Numbered from the stretch's first letter, positions 43,950-54,494 are shown. The stretch: DNA of 64,000 bases from Pleionea sediminis (GCF_007570825.1 NZ_SUNB01000006.1:124001-188000), one strand, 5' to 3'. A program made the numbers and translations. The notes: generated by a model from the letters alone, not told the origin.

Positions 43950-45890
43950 TTAAGACTCGATAGTCGGTCGTAGTGAGTTTGACAGCTGGATTACTTTATC
44001 CCAAAGTAAGTGCATGTCGACGGGTTTAATGATGTAATCGTCGGCGCCAGCTGCTTGAAGGCGTCGGTGATTTTCGGTGACAATGTCAGCCGTTAAAATG
44101 AGAATGGATATTTTCGTATTCTTTGCACGTTCCAGTGCGCGAAGACGTTGAATTAAGTCGATAATAGAAATATCAGTAATGTTTGTATCGGCGATGATTA
44201 ATTGAAAGTCTTGTTGACGCATTTTCTCGAGTGCTATTTTACCATTGGTTGCAGTTTCTACTTCTGCACCAATTTTATTGAGCATATCTTTGGTGACCAT
44301 TTGATCAATTGAACTGCTCTCTATTACGAGAATATTTCCTGAATAGCTCGGGGTTTCCATTGGTTTATTCTTCGCGTCCGAATTATTTCTTTGCGGTTGG
44401 AAAAATGGAAAATCAAACTCGATCAAAAATCGTGTTCCTTTATTGGGAACGCTAGTGACATTAAATTTTCCACCTAGCAATATTGTCAGCTTGTGAGCAA
44501 TGGTTAATCCAAGACCTGAGTTGGGTTTGTAAGGTTGGTTTAAGTCATGTTTTTCACTGTGAGACTTGAACAAATTACCTAATTGCTCTGATGAAAATCC
44601 AATGCCAGTATCGGTAATTTCGATGGTGACATGTAGCAACGAACTTTCGTTATTATCGGCGGGTAACTCTCCGGCTACGCGAATATCGATGCTGCCGTTT
44701 TCTGTCCTCCGAATAGAGCAATCAAGAATGTGGTAAATAATTTTTTGCAAATGAACTTGATCGGCTTCGACAATCACTTCGTTATCTAAACCATCAAAGA
44801 ATAAATGTGAATCGATATTTTTTTTATTACAGGCACTAATAAAAGGTACGAGGCTGCGGCGGAATAAACGTTTAAGATCGAAGCGAATATTTTGTAGCAC
44901 GATCGATTCGACTTCAATTTGAGAGTAATCGAGAATATTGTCAATAAGTTCAACCAGCAGTGCGGACGAACTAATTCCCTGAACAATGTATTGCAGTTGA
45001 GAGTCATTGGGAGAACAGGATTCTAACAATTGTAAACTGCCAATGGTCGCGTTCATTGGTTCGCGAAGCTCATGACTCATTTGTTCCAAAAACTCACTTT
45101 TTGCTCGACTGGCAGATAATGCTTCAGCTCGCGCTTGTTCTAATGCCATCGCGTGTTCAAGCTCTCGTCGTTTAGAGGACTCTAGTGTGCTAGCCATTTT
45201 ATTTAGATTAGATTCAAGGACTCCCAGTTCTCCGCCTGAGCGTTCATCGACTCGTGCCGATAGCATACCTGACTGAAAAAGCTTAACTGTTTTTGATAAT
45301 GTTTGAATCGGTTTGGCAATGGTTCTTGCGATAAACAGTGCCAGCAGTGTCGATAGTAATAAAGCTCCTAAACCAATAATAATACCGCCTACCAAAGCAT
45401 CGTTTTGTTCTTTAATAACCTGGCTGGTTGATAACGCCAGAATAATGGTGCCTATGACATTTGACTCAGGCTCATTGATACTTTCATCCAGTCCAATATC
45501 AAAGTCGTTAGATTCCAGAGGGACGTCTTGCAAAGTGATTTTAGAACTAAACCTAATTATATTATCTTTGTTGTTATTGCTGAGTAATGAAAGATCTTTT
45601 CGTGCAAGCAGAAGTTCTCCATCTCGGTCGTAAATTTCGACATAGGCGACATCGTTATCATCCAGTATGGGAGAAACGATGTCTTCTAATAAACTGGGAT
45701 TTTTTATAAAAACGGCGTACTCACTGGCCGGAGCAAGTTGTTGAACCAGCAAGTCGCCTTTGTGTGTTAATTGATCCTGAAGGACATTAAATTTGTCATG
45801 AATATAGTAACCTGTTAGCAAGACAAACATGAAAAAAGCCGGAGTTAATCCGAGCAAAATGGTGCGGCTGGAAATGGACCATTTATTCAT
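43950..45890 (-). CDS. Hybrid sensor histidine kinase with its own binding protein
   Basis: A 646-residue kinase starting at the ATG at 45890, which overlaps the stop of the binding-protein gene (ATGAATAA). Membrane segments at about 8-28 and 160-182 enclose a small sensor domain. HAMP, then HisKA with H273 in QMSHELREPMN, HATPase_c (DTGIGFSSE, NSGLGLTIA) and a C-terminal receiver with D568 in LIIADTNITD. There is no Hpt domain or separate regulator nearby. A coupled periplasmic binding protein upstream is the likely sensor partner, as for the pair at 11864-15440. Confidence 0.85.
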   Translation of the reverse strand: MNKWSISSRTILLGLTPAFFMFVLLTGYYIHDKFNVLQDQLTHKGDLLVQQLAPASEYAVFIKNPSLLEDIVSPILDDNDVAYVEIYDRDGELLLARKDLSLLSNNNKDNIIRFSSKITLQDVPLESNDFDIGLDESINEPESNVIGTIILALSTSQVIKEQNDALVGGIIIGLGALLLSTLLALFIARTIAKPIQTLSKTVKLFQSGMLSARVDERSGGELGVLESNLNKMASTLESSKRRELEHAMALEQARAEALSASRAKSEFLEQMSHELREPMNATIGSLQLLESCSPNDSQLQYIVQGISSSALLVELIDNILDYSQIEVESIVLQNIRFDLKRLFRRSLVPFISACNKKNIDSHLFFDGLDNEVIVEADQVHLQKIIYHILDCSIRRTENGSIDIRVAGELPADNNESSLLHVTIEITDTGIGFSSEQLGNLFKSHSEKHDLNQPYKPNSGLGLTIAHKLTILLGGKFNVTSVPNKGTRFLIEFDFPFFQPQRNNSDAKNKPMETPSYSGNILVIESSSIDQMVTKDMLNKIGAEVETATNGKIALEKMRQQDFQLIIADTNITDISIIDLIQRLRALERAKNTKISILILTADIVTENHRRLQAAGADDYIIKPVDMHLLWDKVIQLSNSLRPTIES

Positions 45891-46869
45891 AGAATTTGCC
45901 GTCTCCAAGATTAATTTCACTGGCCTGAATAACATCCACATAGTGACTGTTATCTCGAATATTCAAATTGAGAGAGCGAGCGACTTGTTCATTGAACTCG
46001 ACGCTAAACTGGTCACTGTAATGAGTATTCGGCAACTGCTTATTTTCAAAAAAACGGGCGATATCGCCGGTGACTTCATCCAATAAGTTTTGCATTGAGG
46101 TATAAGTAGTGGCGACACTGCCTGCGCGGACAAAGCTTTTGTCAGCACCGATTAGAAATTTATTATGACGATAGAGTGTGAGCAGTATAGTTTTAATGGT
46201 AGAGCGATTGTAGATGGATTCATTTTTGGTTGCGATTATGGCGTCGCTGCGTTTAATCAGTTTGATTAAATTCAAAGTGAGTTCTGCTTCATCGCGCACA
46301 ATCTCATATTCCAAAATCAGGTTCAATTTAATGGTGAAATCTTTAATATCTTTTATGAGATGTTCTTCATTTGGGGTTAATAAAATACCGATTCTTTTTC
46401 CTGACGGATAAAACTCTTTAAATAATAGAATTTGTCGTGATAATGGCGCTTGATGAAAGACGCCAGAAAGGCGAATGTCCGGGTTTGGATTTTCTTTGGT
46501 AATCTTTTGATATTCTGAGGCAGAAAGTAGTGTAGCAAGTACAGAGCCACGATAATTCGAGTTTAATAAAAATACTAACGCTTCTTTACCGACGGCAATG
46601 GCAAGTGGCGCTTTTAATGTTAATTGAGAATTATCGAGTGTTGTTCGAGTAACTTGATAACGCTGAGAGGGTAAAGCAATACTTTTCGTGAGGCGCGTAG
46701 CAAAAGTTTGGCTGATGACACTGTTGCCATACTCAACAATTAGAACGGATGAATTGGAGGGATTATCGGCGCTAGGTTGTGCGTGATCAGAATCGCTGGC
46801 GCGGGATGCGACAGAACTCAGCACAATGACTGCAAGGCAGCTAAGTAAACGTCCGATGATTTTTACCAT
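45883..46869 (-). CDS. ABC-type substrate-binding protein (PF04392-like)
   Basis: A 328-residue periplasmic protein. Signal peptide about 1-24 (CLAVIVLSSVASRA). Two-lobed periplasmic-binding fold: VLIVEYGNSVISQTFA, an IRLSGVFHQAPLSRQILLFK stretch, RIGILLTPNEEHLI and KFLIGADKSFVRAGSVATTYTS are typical of the PF04392 substrate-binding family, which is often encoded beside histidine kinases. No permease or ATPase nearby. It is first in a two-gene operon with the hybrid kinase, so it probably presents ligand to that kinase. Ligand unknown; relatives handle aromatic amino acids. Confidence 0.75.
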   Translation of the reverse strand: MVKIIGRLLSCLAVIVLSSVASRASDSDHAQPSADNPSNSSVLIVEYGNSVISQTFATRLTKSIALPSQRYQVTRTTLDNSQLTLKAPLAIAVGKEALVFLLNSNYRGSVLATLLSASEYQKITKENPNPDIRLSGVFHQAPLSRQILLFKEFYPSGKRIGILLTPNEEHLIKDIKDFTIKLNLILEYEIVRDEAELTLNLIKLIKRSDAIIATKNESIYNRSTIKTILLTLYRHNKFLIGADKSFVRAGSVATTYTSMQNLLDEVTGDIARFFENKQLPNTHYSDQFSVEFNEQVARSLNLNIRDNSHYVDVIQASEINLGDGKFYE

Positions 46870-46973
46870 TAATATCCTAACCGATCAATGGCGGTCCAAG
46901 CCTCTTTATTATGTTATGCATCTAACCAAAGTGTAACACACACACAGAAATATGACTGTGCCATATTTACGCG

Positions 46974-47660
46974 TTAAATATCGGCCCATTGAATGGGCTC
47001 TTGTTGATGCGCGATCAGTGCCTGATTGGCTTTACTGAAGTGTTTACAGCCTAAAAAACCTCGGTGCGCTGAGAGGGGCGATGGATGCGGGGCTTTTAGG
47101 ATGGTGTGTTTCGAATGGTCGATCAATTTTGCTTTCTTTTGCGCATGAGAGCCCCATAGCAAAAAGACAATGTGCTGCGGTGCATGATTGAGACTTGAGA
47201 TAACATGATCGGTAAATATTTCCCAACCGCGATCTTTGTGTGAGTGCGCTTTTGAGGCTTCAACCGTCAATACCGTATTGAGTAATAAAACACCTTGTTT
47301 TGCCCAACCGGATAAATCGCCATCGTTTCCACAGGTAACGCCCAAATCAGCTTCTATTTCTTTAAAAATATTTTTTAAGCTAGGAGGTAAACGAATGCCT
47401 TTATTAACGCTGAAAGCCAATCCATGTGCCTGGTTGGGACCGTGATAGGGATCTTGACCCAAGATAACAACTTTAACGCCAGCAAAAGGAGTGAGCTTTA
47501 AAGTTGCAAAGACTTCCGATTGAGGCGGGTAAATCGTTTTTCCTGCTTGTCGCTCATCGGCAACAAAGGACATAACATTGTTAAAATAATCTTTTTGTTT
47601 TTCAGATGCGAGGACATCCGTCCAAGTGGGTTGTGCCATGAGATTTGTTTTTATTGTCAT
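46974..47660 (-). CDS. ung: Uracil-DNA glycosylase
   Basis: A 228-residue enzyme that removes uracil from [21 protein letters not shown] holds the catalytic aspartate and [13 protein letters not shown] the histidine loop; LLNTVLTVE is also conserved. M8 is an alternative start; neither has a good Shine-Dalgarno. Single gene, between the sensor operon and a DUF6763-like gene. Confidence 0.95.
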   Translation of the reverse strand: MTIKTNLMAQPTWTDVLASEKQKDYFNNVMSFVADERQAGKTIYPPQSEVFATLKLTPFAGVKVVILGQDPYHGPNQAHGLAFSVNKGIRLPPSLKNIFKEIEADLGVTCGNDGDLSGWAKQGVLLLNTVLTVEASKAHSHKDRGWEIFTDHVISSLNHAPQHIVFLLWGSHAQKKAKLIDHSKHTILKAPHPSPLSAHRGFLGCKHFSKANQALIAHQQEPIQWADI

Positions 47661-47731
47661 ACTTTAGTGGCTGGCGATCGTAACGCCTGGCCAAACAAAT
47701 CGCAATCATTCGCTGAAAATGAACGTTTAAA

Positions 47732-48016
47732 TTAATCGTGATCAATCTGTTTTAATGCATCATGAATATTGTATTCGACAAAGAGTATGTCGGGATGAAC
47801 ATCTTGTCGCTCAACTTCGTAAGCGCCACTCCAGTCATCGGGAGCATCAACCTCTATTGGCGTTAGAGATTCCCAATCGTTGACGTCGAGCGATTCGATT
47901 TCACCTTCATAGTGCTGCAACTCAATTGTTTGTTCATTATCGTCGAGACCAATGACTTCGACCGGCTCTAAAGTGAAATTTATTCGGTACCAGTGACCAA
48001 TTTCTGCGTTGTTCAT
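47732..48016 (-). CDS. DUF6763-like small protein
   Basis: A 94-residue acidic cytoplasmic protein (many D and E, pI low). GHWYRINFTLEPVEVIGLDD and VNDWESLTPIE look like an SH3-like small barrel, and PPDDWSGAYE-like DAPDDWSGAYEVER is the best-conserved-looking part. I recall this layout as DUF6763. AAGGA precedes the ATG. Function unknown; possibly a regulator of RNA or protein contacts. Confidence 0.6.
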   Translation of the reverse strand: MNNAEIGHWYRINFTLEPVEVIGLDDNEQTIELQHYEGEIESLDVNDWESLTPIEVDAPDDWSGAYEVERQDVHPDILFVEYNIHDALKQIDHD

Positions 48017-48162
48017 GAGATCGTCCTTATCGTTTGCTCATAAGGTTAGTATAAGAATTAACCAGCTAATGAGTCAGATTATTGTTTTTTAAAGGATCCC
48101 CTTTTTATGCACTTGGGGAATCATTATAATCCAGACCAATTGGTTTGTTGGGGAGCAAAATT

Positions 48163-49377
48163 ATGGTGTTACGATCATTGGTCGTTGGAATACTCATGGG
48201 GTTATCGCCATGGGTAAATGGAGAAACCGACTTTTCAGCAGTGGCTGGTGCTGAAGTAAGAATTTTTACGGAAGAGGCCGATCAAGGTCAAGATGATGCT
48301 GGATTATCGTTTTACTTCGAACCTGAATGGTTTCTCGACTTTGACGATTCCAGCTTAACCATTAAACCCTTTTTGAGATGGGATTCAATGGACAGCGAAC
48401 GAACGCACTTTGACCTTCGAGAATTTAATTTTCAAACGGTTGGTGATGGCTGGTCGTTAAATATCGGTATTAACAAGGTGTTTTGGGGAGTTGCTGAAAC
48501 ACAACATCTGGTTGACATTATTAATCAAACGGATGCGATCGAAAATATAGATGGCGAAGACAAATTAGGTCAGCCGATGATTAATTTTAATTTTGAAGAG
48601 TCGTGGGGAACCTTAAGTCTATTTGCGCTACCTGGATTTCGAGAGCGAACATTTCCTGGCGAAGACGGCCGGCTTCGATTGCTGTTTCCTATCAACACAG
48701 ATGATGCACTCTACGAATCTTCTGAGGAAGACAGTCGAACAGATTTTGCGGTTCGTTATTCTACATATGTCAGTTTTTGGGATATTGGTGTTGCTCACTT
48801 TCGTGGTACGAGCCGTGACCCGTTGTTTGTTTTAAGTCCCATAACGTTTGAATTAACTCCTTACTACCCAACGATAACGCAAACCAGTTTGGACGCTCAG
48901 GCAACAATCGATGCCTGGTTACTTAAATTAGAAATGATTTACCGCACTGATTTCGGTTTTGAGAATGATACCAACAAAGATTATGTTGCTGCGGTGACTG
49001 GCTTTGAATACACCAGTTACGGTGTTTTTGAAAGTGCCATGGATATCGGCTGGATCCTCGAATATCAATACGATGAACGAGATACGTTTGGCAACGCATT
49101 GTTCTCAGTCGAAGTGAGTGACCTAGTACTTGGTGGCGCTCGTTTAACCTTTAACGATGTTGATTCGACGGACTTGTTATTAGGCATTGGTGCTGAAACG
49201 GACAATGACGTTCAGTTTTTCTCTATCGAAGGTTCTCGGCGAATTGGTAACGATATGAAGTTAACGATTGAAGGACGAGTCTTCACTGGAATAGATGAAA
49301 ATGAACCGTCATCAACATTACTTTATTCCTATCGAAATGACGATTTCATCCAATTAACGTTTGAAAAGTTTTTCTAA
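48163..49377 (+). CDS. Outer-membrane beta-barrel protein, unknown substrate
   Basis: A 404-residue protein starting at the ATG at 48163 (GGGGAG at 48150-48155). Signal peptide about 1-21 (ending PWVNG). The rest is strand-rich with turns rich in D, N and G, as in an outer-membrane porin of 14-18 strands, and ends in F (FIQLTFEKFF). NIGINKVFWGVAETQHLVDI is reminiscent of phosphate- or DUF1302-like porins. Substrate unknown. It is convergent with slt. Confidence 0.65.
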   Translation: MVLRSLVVGILMGLSPWVNGETDFSAVAGAEVRIFTEEADQGQDDAGLSFYFEPEWFLDFDDSSLTIKPFLRWDSMDSERTHFDLREFNFQTVGDGWSLNIGINKVFWGVAETQHLVDIINQTDAIENIDGEDKLGQPMINFNFEESWGTLSLFALPGFRERTFPGEDGRLRLLFPINTDDALYESSEEDSRTDFAVRYSTYVSFWDIGVAHFRGTSRDPLFVLSPITFELTPYYPTITQTSLDAQATIDAWLLKLEMIYRTDFGFENDTNKDYVAAVTGFEYTSYGVFESAMDIGWILEYQYDERDTFGNALFSVEVSDLVLGGARLTFNDVDSTDLLLGIGAETDNDVQFFSIEGSRRIGNDMKLTIEGRVFTGIDENEPSSTLLYSYRNDDFIQLTFEKFF

Positions 49378-49412
49378 AAACAGAGTGGCTGGTCACTTAG
49401 CGGCAAGTTTCA

Positions 49413-51422
49413 TTATTTTTTAATCGCCATCGTGACCAGTTCTTCGAAATAATTATCATCATTACCTAACAATGAATTGTATATTTGTTGATACGCTAGC
49501 ACATTTTTAATGTAAGAACGTGTCTCTTTATAGGGCACAACTTCAATCCAAATATCGGCGGGTAATTCGTTGGCATCGGGCAACCATTTGGCGACTTTAT
49601 GGCGACCTGCATTGTACGAAGCTGTCGCTAGTACTCGGTTTCCATTGTGATAATCCAATAAATATTTAAGGTAGCGAGTGCCTAACTGTAAATTGGTATT
49701 GGGATCGCGTAGACGGCTCGATTTGGGAGCTGGCAAATTAGACTTCTTAGCAATGTACTTAGCGGTATAAGGCATTAGTTGCATGAGTCCAACCGCCCCA
49801 ACCGAAGAGCGTGCGTCGGGCATAAAGGCACTTTCTTTACGTGCAACAGCAAGGCTTAGCGAAAGATCCAGATTGGCTTCTTTGGAGGCTTTTTCCATCA
49901 AATTAGGAAAAGCAATTGGGAATCGCATGTCGACGGCATCGTATAAACCTAATTCAGACAACGAATAAATAACTTGTTCATGCCATCCCCATTGATGAGC
50001 AACGACCGCTAAATGTTGGCGCTCTCTCTCGTTGCTGCGTGCTTTAAAATAATTCCATTCTCTACGGGCGGAATAATTTTTATTTAACTTCCAAAGCTCA
50101 AAGGCACGTAATGCTTCGGGACGCGTTTGTAAGTAATCGATGAGTTTTTGATCGAAAGGAAAATTTATTTTTGCCAAACTGGGGCGCTTATTTAAATGGG
50201 CGCTGGCGAGAAAACCATAGTAACTTCGCTTTTCAGACAGCTTTTCCAGTCGCTCGATGCCTGCGGTTTCGTTGCCAAGAGCAAGATCTGCACGAGCTAA
50301 CCAGTAATTCCAGTCGTTTTCAGCATGATCGGGTGCTGGTGTTTGACTCAGAAAATGTTTGAGCTCTTGCCAGTTTTTATTGCGCAGTTCATGAGCCAAT
50401 TTCCAACGCAGTAATAATTCGTCCCGTTCATCGTTGGCAATATTGTTAAGCCATTCTGAGGCTCGAGGGTGATTGGATGACGCTAAGGCCAGAGAAACCG
50501 CACGTGCGAGTTCGCGTTTTTGTTGATAAGTGAATTGAAAATGTTTAGAGGCTTTATCGATAATTTTCAGCGTCTCACTGGAATTACGCCAGATGTGTTT
50601 AACTAGAACGGCATTAGCGACATCGGCGACTTTCTGTTGTTCAAGACCAGCAGGCGGTTTTCTCATCAGGCGGTGTGGATATCGCATCATTTCGTGTGCA
50701 TAACGACCGTTTGCCTGGACGGATGAAGGCAGCAAGCGAGTTAAGTAACTTACGAGAGAACTTTTTCGGCTTTTAACGGATAAAATTAGCCGTCGCCACA
50801 CTAAATCTTCAGTTAAGGCATGATCACTTTTCATATGATTGAAAACAGGATTGCACGCATCGGGTCGCGATTTTCCGGCAAGCCAAATCTTCTCTGCCTG
50901 ATGATAAATGTCTGAGCGATTCTCATCCGTCTTCAACCGAAACTTCAGCCAATGGCATTGCAAAGTGATGCTGTATTGCGGCCGATAATAGGAAAGAAAC
51001 AAATTGGTTTGATTGTGACGAGCGAGTAACCAAAGAAATTCAGTACGAACACGAGAGGAGACCGGTTCATTGTCGTAACGGTCTAAAAAGCTTTGGATTG
51101 CGTGTCGATTCGCCAACGAAATATTTGTCATTAAGTATTCACGCTCAAGATAGGGCGCTAATACATAATCGTGTAATTGAGATTGCAGTTGTTTAAACTG
51201 GCTTTTCTTTCCTTGCTTAAGTGCCTTAATGGCATCTTGATAGAGTTTTCTCTGCTCCGCTGTTGCGGTTTGAGTGTCGATCCAGTCTGTTGTGCCGACA
51301 GATTCACCAGTAATGGTGTCTAGGCTGAGTGTGTTTGAATCTGCGCGAACCAAACTCAACGAGCTTGCGACGAGTAAAATCCCCAATAATAATCGTGTAC
51401 TTGCAATACACCTAAATTTCAT
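49413..51422 (-). CDS. slt: Soluble lytic murein transglycosylase
   Basis: A 669-residue periplasmic enzyme that cleaves peptidoglycan glycan strands. Signal peptide about 1-27. A long alpha-superhelix (U/L domains, about 30-490) precedes the lysozyme-like catalytic domain (about 495-650): RKESAFMPDARS with the catalytic glutamate, GLMQLMPYTAKY, NLQLGTRYLKYLL and ATASYNAGRHKVAKW. Length resembles Slt70 (645). It is divergent from uup. Ends convergent with the porin gene. Confidence 0.92.
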   Translation of the reverse strand: MKFRCIASTRLLLGILLVASSLSLVRADSNTLSLDTITGESVGTTDWIDTQTATAEQRKLYQDAIKALKQGKKSQFKQLQSQLHDYVLAPYLEREYLMTNISLANRHAIQSFLDRYDNEPVSSRVRTEFLWLLARHNQTNLFLSYYRPQYSITLQCHWLKFRLKTDENRSDIYHQAEKIWLAGKSRPDACNPVFNHMKSDHALTEDLVWRRLILSVKSRKSSLVSYLTRLLPSSVQANGRYAHEMMRYPHRLMRKPPAGLEQQKVADVANAVLVKHIWRNSSETLKIIDKASKHFQFTYQQKRELARAVSLALASSNHPRASEWLNNIANDERDELLLRWKLAHELRNKNWQELKHFLSQTPAPDHAENDWNYWLARADLALGNETAGIERLEKLSEKRSYYGFLASAHLNKRPSLAKINFPFDQKLIDYLQTRPEALRAFELWKLNKNYSARREWNYFKARSNERERQHLAVVAHQWGWHEQVIYSLSELGLYDAVDMRFPIAFPNLMEKASKEANLDLSLSLAVARKESAFMPDARSSVGAVGLMQLMPYTAKYIAKKSNLPAPKSSRLRDPNTNLQLGTRYLKYLLDYHNGNRVLATASYNAGRHKVAKWLPDANELPADIWIEVVPYKETRSYIKNVLAYQQIYNSLLGNDDNYFEELVTMAIKK

Positions 51423-51566
51423 AGAACACCTACTATCTATGCTGAAAAGGGTAGCCTTCCTGGCGAATAAGAAACTAATTCATTGGAACATATCCAAACT
51501 AATTAGTTCCCCTTTATAATATAGCGGATTTGAAACAAAAATTAATACGACTTAGGAAAAAATTAA

Positions 51567-53489
51567 ATGATGATTATACGCGGGGACAAGGTTTCTTTGA
51601 GCTTTGGCACCCACATTTTACTTGACCAGGCTTCATTTTCGTTGAATGCCGGTGAAAAGGTCGCAATTGTTGGACGAAATGGCGCGGGAAAATCATCGTT
51701 GCTAAAACTGGTTGCTCAGGTCAATGAGCCAGACAGCGGAGTCATTCAACGGCAAAAAAGTGCTCGAGTGAGATATTTAGCACAAGCATTACCTGAACCA
51801 ACGAACGAAACTATTTTTGAATATGTTTCTCGCGGAGTCTCTGATATTAAAGAAGCGCTCGAGCGTTATCAGTCATTACTGGAAACGGGCGGATCAGAAA
51901 GTGAAATAAACGATCTGCACGATCTACTGGATCGCTGTGATGGTTGGCATTGGCAGCAAAAAGTCGAGCAAGTGCTCAGCCGGCTTGAGCTTGACGGCAG
52001 TTTATTACTCAATACGTTGTCGGGCGGCTGGCGTCGCCGAGTGTCACTCGCTGAGTGTTTGGCTGCTGAACCGGATCTATTACTTCTAGACGAGCCCACA
52101 AACCACCTGGATCTGGAAACTATTGAGTGGTTGGAAACGTCACTTAAGATGTATCGTGGTGCGATGTTGCTTATTTCCCACGACCGACAATTTATTGATG
52201 CTGTTGTTGATCAGATCTGGGAAATTGATCGTGGTCATCTCAGTATGTTTCCGGCGCCTTATCAAGCTTACGTGGAATCGAAAGAGAAAAAGCTAGCAGA
52301 AGAAGAAAAGGTTAACTCGGAGTTTGATAAAAAACTGGCTCAGGAAGAAAAATGGATTCGACAAGGAATCAAAGCGCGTCGCACGCGTAATGAAGGTCGA
52401 GTACGAGCTCTTAAGGCAATGCGGATGAAACACGCCGATCGACGCACTCGCCAGTCAACCGCGCAGCTTGATATTAAAAGTGGCAGTAAATCTGGAAAGT
52501 TAGTTGCTGTGATTGAAAACGTGACGTTAACACGTGGTGATAAAACGCTTTTCCACGATTTTTCGACCACCATCTTAAAGGGCGACAAAATCGGTATATT
52601 GGGAGCCAATGGTTGCGGAAAGAGTTCCTTGATCAAAATGATTCTTGGCGAACTCAAGGCCGATACCGGCCTTGTTGAGCTGGGAACCCAACTGGATATT
52701 GCTTACTTCGATCAAATGCGTTCGTTAATTAATCCCGAGTTGACGATTTTCGATAATGTCGGTGAAGGGCGGGACTTTCTTGAAGTTAATGGCGAGCGCC
52801 GTCATGTGATTAGTTACCTGGCCGATTATGGGTTTGGACCTGAGCGAATGAAAACGCCTGCCAGCTCTTTGTCCGGTGGTGAAGTCAGTCGTTTAGTTTT
52901 AGCCAAACTGTTTACCCATTCAGCGAATCTTTTGATATTGGATGAGCCGACGAACGATCTTGATATTGAGACACTGGAGTTATTGGAGTCACAACTGGTT
53001 AATTTTGCGGGCACGGTGATTGTCATCAGCCATGACAGACGCTTTCTCGATAATGTTGCTGCGGCACTGCTGGTATTCGATCAAACCGATGGAATTGTCG
53101 AAATTGAAGGTGGATTTCAGGATTATGATCGTTATCGTAAAGCTAAGGCCACGCAGCTTGCTGCTGCACGAAAAGAAGTATCTTCTGGAAATACGGCAAC
53201 GGCTAGCAGTCACGGCCAAGCGTCAAATAAAAGTGCTGCAAAACCGCAGAGTGCTAAGAGTAAGCTATCGTACAAGTACCAACGAGAACTGGATGCTTTA
53301 CCGGCAGAATTGGAAGAGCTAGAAACGCAAATAGAGTCTCTTGAGCAAGAGACTCAAACTGAAAAGTTTTTAACGTCTTCGCCTGATGATATGCAAGTTG
53401 TATTTCAGCAACTGGCTGATTTGCAAGGAAAACTTGAAGAGAAGATGGACCGTTGGGAAGAGTTGGAATCGATGAAAGAGGGCAACTGA
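51567..53489 (+). CDS. uup: ABC-F ATPase Uup
   Basis: A 640-residue cytoplasmic protein with two ABC domains and no membrane part. ABC1 has Walker A GRNGAGKSS, signature LSGGWRRR and Walker B LLLLDEPTNHLD; ABC2 has GANGCGKSS, LSGGEVSR and LLILDEPTNDLD. The linker is charged, and the C-terminal 90 residues form the coiled-coil DNA/ribosome-contact domain of Uup (ELEELETQIESLEQ). Uup acts on ribosomes and in precise excision and replication restart. Divergent from slt. Confidence 0.92.
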   Translation: MMIIRGDKVSLSFGTHILLDQASFSLNAGEKVAIVGRNGAGKSSLLKLVAQVNEPDSGVIQRQKSARVRYLAQALPEPTNETIFEYVSRGVSDIKEALERYQSLLETGGSESEINDLHDLLDRCDGWHWQQKVEQVLSRLELDGSLLLNTLSGGWRRRVSLAECLAAEPDLLLLDEPTNHLDLETIEWLETSLKMYRGAMLLISHDRQFIDAVVDQIWEIDRGHLSMFPAPYQAYVESKEKKLAEEEKVNSEFDKKLAQEEKWIRQGIKARRTRNEGRVRALKAMRMKHADRRTRQSTAQLDIKSGSKSGKLVAVIENVTLTRGDKTLFHDFSTTILKGDKIGILGANGCGKSSLIKMILGELKADTGLVELGTQLDIAYFDQMRSLINPELTIFDNVGEGRDFLEVNGERRHVISYLADYGFGPERMKTPASSLSGGEVSRLVLAKLFTHSANLLILDEPTNDLDIETLELLESQLVNFAGTVIVISHDRRFLDNVAAALLVFDQTDGIVEIEGGFQDYDRYRKAKATQLAAARKEVSSGNTATASSHGQASNKSAAKPQSAKSKLSYKYQRELDALPAELEELETQIESLEQETQTEKFLTSSPDDMQVVFQQLADLQGKLEEKMDRWEELESMKEGN

Positions 53490-53671
53490 TCCGATGTGTT
53501 TGCCGTTGATTTGGAACGACTTCGCTTGCGAAGCCCCCATCAAACGCGGGATAATACAACCCTATTGAAAAGAATAAGAATAAAGGCTTATCCCCATTTT
53601 GATCCTGTTTTTCAAGGTGTTAGGTGGTCGAGTGAGCGACATGAAGCAAATTTTAAGAGGTTGATAAGTTT

Positions 53672-54475
53672 ATGGCGAAAGGTACTAAGTACGTAGCGCG
53701 GGAAGCCGATGAAAATGGCTTTATACATTACACGGATGAAGAACACTCTGTTTGGGGTGAATTGTTCGATCGTCAAATGAAAGTATTGCCCGGACGAGCA
53801 TGTAATCAGTATTTGGAAGGTATCGATAAACTGGGATTGTCTCGAGACCGCATTCCTCAGTTAGAAGACGTTAACAAAGTGCTTCGTAAAGAAACGGGGT
53901 GGGAAGTGGCTTGGGTTCCGGCATTAATTCCATTCACGAAATTTTTTAATCTGTTAGCCAACAAGAAATTCCCTTGTGCGACATTTATTCGTACTCGTGA
54001 GGAAATGGATTACCTGCAAGAGCCTGATGTTTTCCATGAAATCTTTGGCCACTGCGCCATGCTCACCGATCCTTACTTTGCTGAGTTCACTCATACCTAT
54101 GGTAAGCTTGGAGATGCCGCTGACAAGCAATACCATGTTTGGTTAGCGCGTTTGTACTGGTTTACGGTTGAATTTGGTTTAATGAATACACCAGAAGGGC
54201 AACGCATCTATGGCGGAGGTATTTTATCGTCAATTGGCGAAACTCAATATGCTCTAACAAACGAACCGGAGCATCGACCTTTTGATATTATGACAGTGTT
54301 AAGAACACCGTACCGAATTGATATTATGCAACCAATTTACTACGTGATTGATGATATGAAGCAACTGTTTGATATTGCTCAAATGGATATCATGTCTTAC
54401 GTAAAGGAAGCTAAGCAGTTAGGCCTATTTGAACCGACTTTTCCTCCAAAAGAAGAAGAGAGGGCAGCCAGTTAA
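53672..54475 (+). CDS. phhA: Phenylalanine-4-hydroxylase PhhA
   Basis: A 267-residue tetrahydropterin- and iron-dependent hydroxylase that turns phenylalanine into tyrosine. The iron ligands are H122, H127 (FHEIFGHCAM) and E167 (TVEFG). No N-terminal regulatory domain, as usual in bacteria. The regenerating dehydratase phhB is not in the window. I looked for a TyrR or sigma-54 site in the 182-base upstream region and saw none. Terminator downstream. Confidence 0.95.
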   Translation: MAKGTKYVAREADENGFIHYTDEEHSVWGELFDRQMKVLPGRACNQYLEGIDKLGLSRDRIPQLEDVNKVLRKETGWEVAWVPALIPFTKFFNLLANKKFPCATFIRTREEMDYLQEPDVFHEIFGHCAMLTDPYFAEFTHTYGKLGDAADKQYHVWLARLYWFTVEFGLMNTPEGQRIYGGGILSSIGETQYALTNEPEHRPFDIMTVLRTPYRIDIMQPIYYVIDDMKQLFDIAQMDIMSYVKEAKQLGLFEPTFPPKEEERAAS

Positions 54476-54494
54476 TTTTTAGCTACTGTATGTT

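Noticed and set aside
49389-49439. 8-bp inverted repeat CTGGTCAC / GTGACCAG at the end of slt
   Set aside because: One arm lies in the slt coding sequence, the spacing is 35 bases and there is no T run. Chance or shared convergent-end effect is more likely than a terminator.
53490-53671. TyrR box or sigma-54 site upstream of phhA
   Set aside because: No TGTAAA-N6-TTTACA or GG-N10-GC with a good match; a small CTTCGC/GCGAAG hairpin at 53520 is present but lacks a T run.
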